Of a DNA stretch of 64,000 nucleotides, positions 55,801-64,000 are shown piece after piece (positions within the stretch are counted from its first letter, which is position 1; every line of letters starts with the position of its first letter). Source of the stretch: Allodiplogaster sudhausi (Eukaryota > Nematoda > Chromadorea > Rhabditida > Diplogasteridae); NCBI GenBank assembly GCA_945643635.1, contig CALZFC010000096.1, positions 186,001 to 250,000 on the forward strand, written 5' to 3'. The position numbers and the translations under genes are program-made. The notes under the pieces are model-generated. The model saw nothing but the letters and a program-made list of their open reading frames with translations, was not told where the DNA came from and ran no database searches.

Positions 55801-58800
55801 TACGAGAGCGACGCTCTGCCCCTGAGCCAAGGAGGCATGCAGACTATGCTTTTTCGAAATTTCTGAATAGCATCCTTTTCCGATGTCATAAGCAAAAATT
55901 CAGATCTAAAACGATTGCCACCTGCAGGAATCGAACCTGCGACCTTCGCTTTACAAGAGCGACGCTCTGCCCCTAAGCTAAGGTGGCTACGAGGGAACTC
56001 ATGCAGGTCTGCATAATATTTGCAGATCTATAGTGATCATCAGAAACGGAAATCAAAAAATTTGCCACCTGCAGGAATCGAACCTGCGACCTTCGCTTTA
56101 CGAGAGCGACGCTCTGCCCCTGAGCCAAGGAGGCATGCAGACTAAGCTTTTTCGAAATTTCTGAATAGCATCCTTTTCCGATGTCATAAGCAAAAATTCA
56201 GATCTAAAACGATTGCCACCTGCAGGAATCGAACCTGCGACCTTCGCTTTACAAGAGCGACGCTCTGCCCCTAAGCTAAGGTGGCTACGAGGGAACTCAT
56301 GCAGGTCTGCATAATATTTGTCCATCTGTAGCGTCATCAGAAACGGATCAAAAAATTTGCCACCTGCAGGAATCGAACCTGCGACCTTCGCTTTACAAGA
56401 GCGACGCTCTGCCCCTAAGCTAAGGTGGCTACGAGGGAACTCATGCAGGTCTGCATAATATTTGCAGATCTATAGTGATCATCAGAAACGGAAATAAAAA
56501 ATTTGCCACCTGCAGGAATCGAACCTGCGACCTTCGCTTTACGAGAGCGACGCTCTGCCCCTGAGCCAAGGAGGCATGCAGACTAAGCTTTTTCGAAATT
56601 TCTGAATAGCATCCTTTTCCGATGTCATAAGCAAAAATTCAGATCTAAAACGATTGCCACCTGCAGGAATCGAACCTGCGACCTTCGCTTTACAAGAGCG
56701 ACGCTCTGCCCCTAAGCTAAGGTGGCTACGAGGGAACTCATGCAGGTCTGCATAATATTTGTCCATCTATAGTGATCATCAGAAACGGAAATCAAAAAAT
56801 TTGCCACCTGCAGGAATCGAACCTGCGACCTTCGCTTTACGAGAGCGACGCTCTGCCCCTGAGCCAAGGAGGCATGCAGACTATGCTTTTTCGAAATTTC
56901 TGAATAGCATCCTTTTCCGATGTCATAAGCAAAAATTCAGATCTAAAACGATTGCCACCTGCAGGAATCGAACCTGCGACCTTCGCTTTACAAGAGCGAC
57001 GCTCTGCCCCTAAGCTAAGGTGGCTACGAGGGAACTCATGCAGGTCTGCATAATATTTGCAGATCTATAGTGATCATCAGAAACGGAAATCAAAAAATTT
57101 GCCACCTGCAGGAATCGAACCTGCGACCTTCGCTTTACGAGAGCGACGCTCTGCCCCTGAGCCAAGGAGGCATGCAGACTAAGCTTTTTCGAAATTTCTG
57201 AATAGCATCCTTTTCCGATGTCATAAGCAAAAATTCAGATCTAAAACGATTGCCACCTGCAGGAATCGAACCTGCGACCTTCGCTTTACAAGAGCGACGC
57301 TCTGCCCCTAAGCTAAGGTGGCTACGAGGGAACTCATGCAGGTCTGCATAATATTTGTCCATCTGTAGTGTACATCAGAAACGGAAATCAAAAAATTTGC
57401 CACCTGCAGGAATCGAACCTGCGACCTTCGCTTTACGAGAGCGACGCTCTGCCCCTGAGCCAAGGAGGCATGCAGACTATGCTTTTTCGAAATTTCTGAA
57501 TAGCATCCTTTTCCGATGTCATAAGCAAAAATTCAGATCTAAAACGATTGCCACCTGCAGGAATCGAACCTGCGACCTTCGCTTTACAAGAGCGACGCTC
57601 TGCCCCTAAGCTAAGGTGGCTACGAGGGAACTCATGCAGGTCTGCATAATATTTGTCCATCTATAGTGATCATCAGAAACGGAAATCAAAAAATTTGCCA
57701 CCTGCAGGAATCGAACCTGCGACCTTCGCTTTACGAGAGCGACGCTCTGCCCCTGAGCCAAGGAGGCATGCAGACTATGCTTTTTCGAAATTTCTGAATA
57801 GCATCCTTTTCCGATGTCATAAGCAAAAATTCAGATCTAAAACGATTGCCACCTGCAGGAATCGAACCTGCGACCTTCGCTTTACAAGAGCGACGCTCTG
57901 CCCCTAAGCTAAGGTGGCTACGAGGGAACTCATGCAGGTCTGCATAATATTTGCAGATCTATAGTGATCATCAGAAACGGAAATCAAAAAATTTGCCACC
58001 TGCAGGAATCGAACCTGCGACCTTCGCTTTACAAGAGCGACGCTCTGCCCCTAAGCTAAGGTGGCTACGAGGGAACTCATGCAGGTCTGCATAATATTTG
58101 CAGATCTATAGTGATCATCAGAAACGGAAATCAAAAAATTTGCCACCTGCAGGAATCGAACCTGCGACCTTCGCTTTACGAGAGCGACGCTCTGCCCCTG
58201 AGCCAAGGAGGCATGCAGACTAAGCTTTTTCGAAATTTCTGAATAGCATCCTTTTCCGATGTCATAAGCAAAAATTCAGATCTAAAACGATTGCCACCTG
58301 CAGGAATCGAACCTGCGACCTTCGCTTTACAAGAGCGACGCTCTGCCCCTAAGCTAAGGTGGCTACGAGGGAACTCATGCAGGTCTGCATAATATTTGTC
58401 CATATGTATACATCAGAAACGGAATCAAAAAATTTGCCACCTGCAGGAATCGAACCTGCGACCTTCGCTTTACAAGAGCGACGCTCTGCCCCTAAGCTAA
58501 GGTGGCTACGAGGGAACTCATGCAGGTCTGCATAATATTTGCAGATCTATAGTGATCATCAGAAACGGAAATAAAAAAATTTGCCACCTGCAGGAATCGA
58601 ACCTGCGACCTTCGCTTTACGAGAGCGACGCTCTGCCCCTGAGCCAAGGAGGCATGCAGACTAAGCTTTTTCGAAATTTCTGAATAGCATCCTTTTCCGA
58701 TGTCATAAGCAAAAATTCAGATCTAAAACGATTGCCACCTGCAGGAATCGAACCTGCGACCTTCGCTTTACAAGAGCGACGCTCTGCCCCTAAGCTAAGG

Positions 58801-60071
58801 TGGCTACGAGGGAACTCATGCAGGTCTGCATAATATTTGTCCATCTATAGTGTATCATCAGAAACGGAAATCAAAAAATTTGCCACCTGCAGGAATCGAA
58901 CCTGCGACCTTCGCTTTACGAGAGCGACGCTCTGCCCCTGAGCCAAGGAGGCATGCAGACTATGCTTTTTCGAAATTTCTGAATAGCATCCTTTTCCGAT
59001 GTCATAAGCAAAAATTCAGATCTAAAACGATTGCCACCTGCAGGAATCGAACCTGCGACCTTCGCTTTACAAGAGCGACGCTCTGCCCCTAAGCTAAGGT
59101 GGCTACGAGGGAACTCATGCAGGTCTGCATAATATTTGCAGATCTATAGTGATCATCAGAAACGGAAATCAAAAAATTTGCCACCTGCAGGAATCGAACC
59201 TGCGACCTTCGCTTTACGAGAGCGACGCTCTGCCCCTGAGCCAAGGAGGCATGCAGACTAAGCTTTTTCGAAATTTCTGAATAGCATCCTTTTCCGATGT
59301 CATAAGCAAAAATTCAGATCTAAAACGATTGCCACCTGCAGGAATCGAACCTGCGACCTTCGCTTTACAAGAGCGACGCTCTGCCCCTAAGCTAAGGTGG
59401 CTACGAGGGAACTCATGCAGGTCTGCATAATATTTGTCCATCTGTAGCGTACATCAGAAACGGAAATCAAAAAATTGCCACCTGCAGGAATCGAACCTGC
59501 GACCTTCGCTTTACGAGAGCGACGCTCTGCCCCTGAGCCAAGGAGGCATGCAGACTATGCTTTTTCGAAATTTCTGAATAGCATCCTTTTCCGATGTCAT
59601 AAGCAAAAATTCAGATCTAAAACGATTGCCACCTGCAGGAATCGAACCTGCGACCTTCGCTTTACAAGAGCGACGCTCTGCCCCTAAGCTAAGGTGGCTA
59701 CGAGGGAACTCATGCAGGTCTGCATAATATTTGTCCATCTATAGTGATCATCAGAAACGGAAATCAAAAAATTTGCCACCTGCAGGAATCGAACCTGCGA
59801 CCTTCGCTTTACGAGAGCGACGCTCTGCCCCTGAGCCAAGGAGGCATGCAGACTATGCTTTTTCGAAATTTCTGAATAGCATCCTTTTCCGATGTCATAA
59901 GCAAAAATTCAGATCTAAAACGATTGCCACCTGCAGGAATCGAACCTGCGACCTTCGCTTTACAAGAGCGACGCTCTGCCCCTAAGCTAAGGTGGCTACG
60001 AGGGAACTCATGCAGGTCTGCATAATATTTGCAGATCTATAGTGATCATCAGAAACGGAAATCAAAAAATT

Positions 60072-60143
60072 TGCCACCTGCAGGAATCGAACCTGCGACC
60101 TTCGCTTTACGAGAGCGACGCTCTGCCCCTAAGCTAAGGTGGC
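60072..60143 (-). tRNA. Chimeric tRNA-Thr(CGT), paired acceptor, zone III copy
   Basis: The only copy of this chimera outside zone I. It is followed by an A-x-A TGT gene at 60218, unlike the zone I copies, so it may be an independent crossover. Confidence 0.88.
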
Positions 60144-63100
60144 TACGAGGGAACTCATGCAGGTCTGCATAATATTTGCAGATCTATAGTGATCATCAGA
60201 AACGGAAATCAAAAATTTGCCACCTGCAGGAATCGAACCTGCGACCTTCGCTTTACAAGAGCGACGCTCTGCCCCTAAGCTAAGGTGGCTACGAGGGAAC
60301 TCATGCAGGTCTGCATAATATTTGCAGATCTATAGTGATCATCAGAAACGGAAATAAAAAAATTTGCCACCTGCAGGAATCGAACCTGCGACCTTCGCTT
60401 TACGAGAGCGACGCTCTGCCCCTGAGCCAAGGAGGCATGCAGACTATGCTTTTTCGAAATTTCTGAATAGCATCCTTTTCCGATGTCATAAGCAAAAATT
60501 CAGATCTAAAACGATTGCCACCTGCAGGAATCGAACCTGCGACCTTCGCTTTACAAGAGCGACGCTCTGCCCCTAAGCTAAGGTGGCTACGAGGGAACTC
60601 ATGCAGGTCTGCATAATATTTGTCCATCTATAGTGATCATCAGAAACGGAAATCAAAAAATTTGCCACCTGCAGGAATCGAACCTGCGACCTTCGCTTTA
60701 CGAGAGCGACGCTCTGCCCCTGAGCCAAGGAGGCATGCAGACTAAGCTTTTTCGAAATTTCTGAATAGCATCCTTTTCCGATGTCATAAGCAAAAATTCA
60801 GATCTAAAACGATTGCCACCTGCAGGAATCGAACCTGCGACCTTCGCTTTACAAGAGCGACGCTCTGCCCCTAAGCTAAGGTGGCTACGAGGGAACTCAT
60901 GCAGGTCTGCATAATATTTGCAGATCTATAGTGATCATCAGAAACGGAAATCAAAAAATTTGCCACCTGCAGGAATCGAACCTGCGACCTTCGCTTTACG
61001 AGAGCGACGCTCTGCCCCTGAGCCAAGGAGGCATGCAGACTAAGCTTTTTCGAAATTTCTGAATAGCATCCTTTTCCGATGTCATAAGCAAAAATTCAGA
61101 TCTAAAACGATTGCCACCTGCAGGAATCGAACCTGCGACCTTCGCTTTACAAGAGCGACGCTCTGCCCCTAAGCTAAGGTGGCTACGAGGGAACTCATGC
61201 AGGTCTGCATAATATTTGTCCATCTATAGTGTACATCAGAAACGGAAATCAAAAAATTTGCCACCTGCAGGAATCGAACCTGCGACCTTCGCTTTACGAG
61301 AGCGACGCTCTGCCCCTGAGCCAAGGAGGCATGCAGACTATGCTTTTTCGAAATTTCTGAATAGCATCCTTTTCCGATGTCATAAGCAAAAATTCAGATC
61401 TAAAACGATTGCCACCTGCAGGAATCGAACCTGCGACCTTCGCTTTACAAGAGCGACGCTCTGCCCCTAAGCTAAGGTGGCTACGAGGGAACTCATGCAG
61501 GTCTGCATAATATTTGCAGATCTATAGTGATCATCAGAAACGGAAATCAAAAAATTTGCCACCTGCAGGAATCGAACCTGCGACCTTCGCTTTACGAGAG
61601 CGACGCTCTGCCCCTGAGCCAAGGAGGCATGCAGACTATGCTTTTTCGAAATTTCTGAATAGCATCCTTTTCCGATGTCATAAGCAAAAATTCAGATCTA
61701 AAACGATTGCCACCTGCAGGAATCGAACCTGCGACCTTCGCTTTACAAGAGCGACGCTCTGCCCCTAAGCTAAGGTGGCTACGAGGGAACTCATGCAGGT
61801 CTGCATAATATTTGTCCATCTGTAGTGATCATCAGAAACGGAAATCAAAAAATTTGCCACCTGCAGGAATCGAACCTGCGACCTTCGCTTTACGAGAGCG
61901 ACGCTCTGCCCCTGAGCCAAGGAGGCATGCAGACTATGCTTTTTCGAAATTTCTGAATAGCATCCTTTTCCGATGTCATAAGCAAAAATTCAGATCTAAA
62001 ACGATTGCCACCTGCAGGAATCGAACCTGCGACCTTCGCTTTACAAGAGCGACGCTCTGCCCCTAAGCTAAGGTGGCTACGAGGGAACTCATGCAGGTCT
62101 GCATAATATTTGTCCATCTATAGTGATCATCAGAAACGGAAATCAAAAAATTTGCCACCTGCAGGAATCGAACCTGCGACCTTCGCTTTACGAGAGCGAC
62201 GCTCTGCCCCTGAGCCAAGGAGGCATGCAGACTATGCTTTTTCGAAATTTCTGAATAGCATCCTTTTCCGATGTCATAAGCAAAAATTCAGATCTAAAAC
62301 GATTGCCACCTGCAGGAATCGAACCTGCGACCTTCGCTTTACAAGAGCGACGCTCTGCCCCTAAGCTAAGGTGGCTACGAGGGAACTCATGCAGGTCTGC
62401 ATAATATTTGTCCATCTATAGTGATCATCAGAAACGGAAATCAAAAAATTTGCCACCTGCAGGAATCGAACCTGCGACCTTCGCTTTACGAGAGCGACGC
62501 TCTGCCCCTGAGCCAAGGAGGCATGCAGACTATGCTTTTTCGAAATTTCTGAATAGCATCCTTTTCCGATGTCATAAGCAAAAATTCAGATCTAAAACGA
62601 TTGCCACCTGCAGGAATCGAACCTGCGACCTTCGCTTTACAAGAGCGACGCTCTGCCCCTAAGCTAAGGTGGCTACGAGGGAACTCATGCAGGTCTGCAT
62701 AATATTTGCAGATCTATAGTGATCATCAGAAACGGAAATCAAAAAATTTGCCACCTGCAGGAATCGAACCTGCGACCTTCGCTTTACGAGAGCGACGCTC
62801 TGCCCCTGAGCCAAGGAGGCATGCAGACTAAGCTTTTTCGAAATTTCTGAATAGCATCCTTTTCCGATGTCATAAGCAAAAATTCAGATCTAAAACGATT
62901 GCCACCTGCAGGAATCGAACCTGCGACCTTCGCTTTACAAGAGCGACGCTCTGCCCCTAAGCTAAGGTGGCTACGAGGGAACTCATGCAGGTCTGCATAA
63001 TATTTGTCCATCTATAGTGTACATCAGAAACGGAAATCAAAAAATTTGCCACCTGCAGGAATCGAACCTGCGACCTTCGCTTTACGAGAGCGACGCTCTG

Positions 63101-63939
63101 CCCCTGAGCCAAGGAGGCATGCAGACTATGCTTTTTCGAAATTTCTGAATAGCATCCTTTTCCGATGTCATAAGCAAAAATTCAGATCTAAAACGATTGC
63201 CACCTGCAGGAATCGAACCTGCGACCTTCGCTTTACAAGAGCGACGCTCTGCCCCTAAGCTAAGGTGGCTACGAGGGAACTCATGCAGGTCTGCATAATA
63301 TTTGCAGATCTATAGTGATCATCAGAAACGGAAATCAAAAAATTTGCCACCTGCAGGAATCGAACCTGCGACCTTCGCTTTACGAGAGCGACGCTCTGCC
63401 CCTGAGCCAAGGAGGCATGCAGACTAAGCTTTTTCGAAATTTCTGAATAGCATCCTTTTCCGATGTCATAAGCAAAAATTCAGATCTAAAACGATTGCCA
63501 CCTGCAGGAATCGAACCTGCGACCTTCGCTTTACAAGAGCGACGCTCTGCCCCTAAGCTAAGGTGGCTACGAGGGAACTCATGCAGGTCTGCATAATATT
63601 TGTCCATCTATAGTATCATCAGAAACGGAAATCAAAAAATTTGCCACCTGCAGGAATCGAACCTGCGACCTTCGCTTTACGAGAGCGACGCTCTGCCCCT
63701 GAGCCAAGGAGGCATGCAGACTATGCTTTTTCGAAATTTCTGAATAGCATCCTTTTCCGATGTCATAAGCAAAAATTCAGATCTAAAACGATTGCCACCT
63801 GCAGGAATCGAACCTGCGACCTTCGCTTTACAAGAGCGACGCTCTGCCCCTAAGCTAAGGTGGCTACGAGGGAACTCATGCAGGTCTGCATAATATTTGT
63901 CCATCTATAGTGATCATCAGAAACGGAAATCAAAAAATT

Positions 63940-64000
63940 TGCCACCTGCAGGAATCGAACCTGCGACCTTCGCTTTACGAGAGCGACGCTCTGCCCCTGA
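63940..64000 (-). tRNA. tRNA-Thr(CGT), cut by the window end
   Basis: Linear nucleotides 12-72 are visible. The visible part ends at the same base where the truncated family breaks, so this window cannot tell whether the gene is whole; the window edge is the simpler explanation. Confidence 0.8.

Larger units (their letters stand above)
48031..55987 (-). tRNA. Index of 54 tRNA-Thr genes, 48031-55987
   Basis: Left ends, star = separate entry: C48031* T48177 C48324 T48475 C48620 T48771 C48918 T49069 C49216 T49367 C49514 T49665 C49812 T49963* T50114 T50261* T50407 C50554 T50705 C50850 T51001 C51148 T51299 C51446 T51597 C51744 T51895 C52042 T52193 C52340 T52491* T52642 T52789* T52937 C53084 T53235 C53382 T53533 C53680 T53831 C53977 T54128 C54275 T54426 C54573 T54724 C54871 T55022 C55170 T55321 C55468 T55619 C55765 T55916. 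From 53084 onward the copies alternate strictly. Confidence 0.92.
1..64000 (-). repeat. Tandem array of tRNA-Thr genes filling the window
   Basis: The same two-gene unit repeats from end to end with no unrelated sequence longer than a spacer. I counted 433 gene copies at a mean spacing of about 148 bp, all transcribed leftward. The array starts before base 1 and continues past base 64000, where a CGT gene is cut. Copies are nearly identical; variation is confined to a few sites in the spacers, the four positions that distinguish the two genes, and junctions where units recombined. This is the pattern expected of concerted evolution by unequal exchange. Every open reading frame in the window is the tRNA and spacer sequence read as protein, so no coding region is annotated. 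Confidence 0.97.
56063..64000 (-). tRNA. Index of 54 tRNA-Thr genes, 56063-64000
   Basis: Left ends, star = separate entry: C56063 T56214 T56358 C56504 T56655 C56802 T56953 C57100 T57251 C57398 T57549 C57696 T57847 T57994 C58141 T58292 T58435 C58582 T58733 C58881 T59032 C59179 T59330 C59476 T59627 C59774 T59925 C60072* T60218 C60365 T60516 C60663 T60814 C60961 T61112 C61259 T61410 C61557 T61708 C61855 T62006 C62153 T62304 C62451 T62602 C62749 T62900 C63047 T63198 C63345 T63496 C63642 T63793 C63940*. A-x-A TGT copies: 56358, 57994, 58435, 60218. This is the most regular part of the window. Confidence 0.92.

Noticed and set aside
1..64000. CRISPR array
   Set aside because: The repeats are 72-bp functional tRNA genes, the intervening sequences are themselves only two repeated spacers, and no cas gene is present.
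1..64000. Bacterial, phage or organelle tRNA cluster
   Set aside because: There is no encoded CCA, each gene has its own T-run terminator, and the A and B boxes match the polymerase III consensus. Phage and bacterial clusters mix amino acids and do not repeat hundreds of times.
1..64000. tRNA-derived SINE family
   Set aside because: Copies are strictly tandem, all in one orientation, with no poly-A tails, target-site duplications or tRNA-unrelated body, and most fold as complete tRNAs.
1..64000. Pure assembly artefact
   Set aside because: Zone-specific variants, distinct crossover products and non-uniform block intervals are unlikely from a looped assembly. Exact copy number and order still cannot be verified without the reads.
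1..64000. Species assignment, for example Entamoeba
   Set aside because: Entamoeba arrays usually contain short tandem repeats between tRNA genes and I see none. The gene sequences alone do not let me name a lineage with confidence.

Overview
The whole 64 kb window is one tandem array of threonine tRNA genes, all on the minus strand. I find no protein gene, rRNA gene, mobile element or CRISPR array. By hand count there are 433 tRNA gene copies: 235 with anticodon TGT (reads ACA) and 198 with anticodon CGT (reads ACG). The CGT total includes seven 5'-truncated pseudogenes and one gene cut by the window end. Both window edges lie inside the array, so its true length is unknown.

The organism is a eukaryote and this is nuclear-type DNA. 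Each gene has an internal A box and B box matching the RNA polymerase III consensus. None encodes the 3' CCA. Almost every copy is followed within a few bases by a T run on the transcribed strand (T4 after TGT genes, usually T6 after CGT genes). I cannot name the species. Tandem tRNA arrays are established for Entamoeba and for some plants and animals, but nothing here points to one of these.

The basic unit is 298 bp, as at 16-313: TGT gene (72 bp), spacer A (75 bp), CGT gene (72 bp), spacer B (79 bp), read along the plus strand. Transcription runs the other way, so spacer A holds the TGT promoter flank and the CGT terminator, and spacer B holds the CGT promoter flank and the TGT terminator. 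The two genes differ at four positions only: linear nucleotides 4, 9, 13 and the anticodon first base (33). The CGT gene carries a U-U mismatch in its acceptor stem (standard 4:69), because its 5' strand differs from the TGT gene while its 3' strand is identical.

The array falls into three zones. Zone I (1 to about 20 kb) is mostly regular dimers, with truncated CGT genes and CGT-CGT neighbours. Zone II (about 20-53 kb) is rich in extra TGT genes and in TGT/CGT chimeras. Zone III (about 53-64 kb) is nearly regular again. Irregular junctions are explained by unequal crossover or conversion inside the 72-bp tRNA gene, the only segment the two half-units share. Several irregular blocks recur as segmental duplications, giving higher-order repeats of 0.6 to 4 kb. 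In the notes, A-x-A means a gene with spacer A on both sides, and B-x-B a gene with spacer B on both sides.
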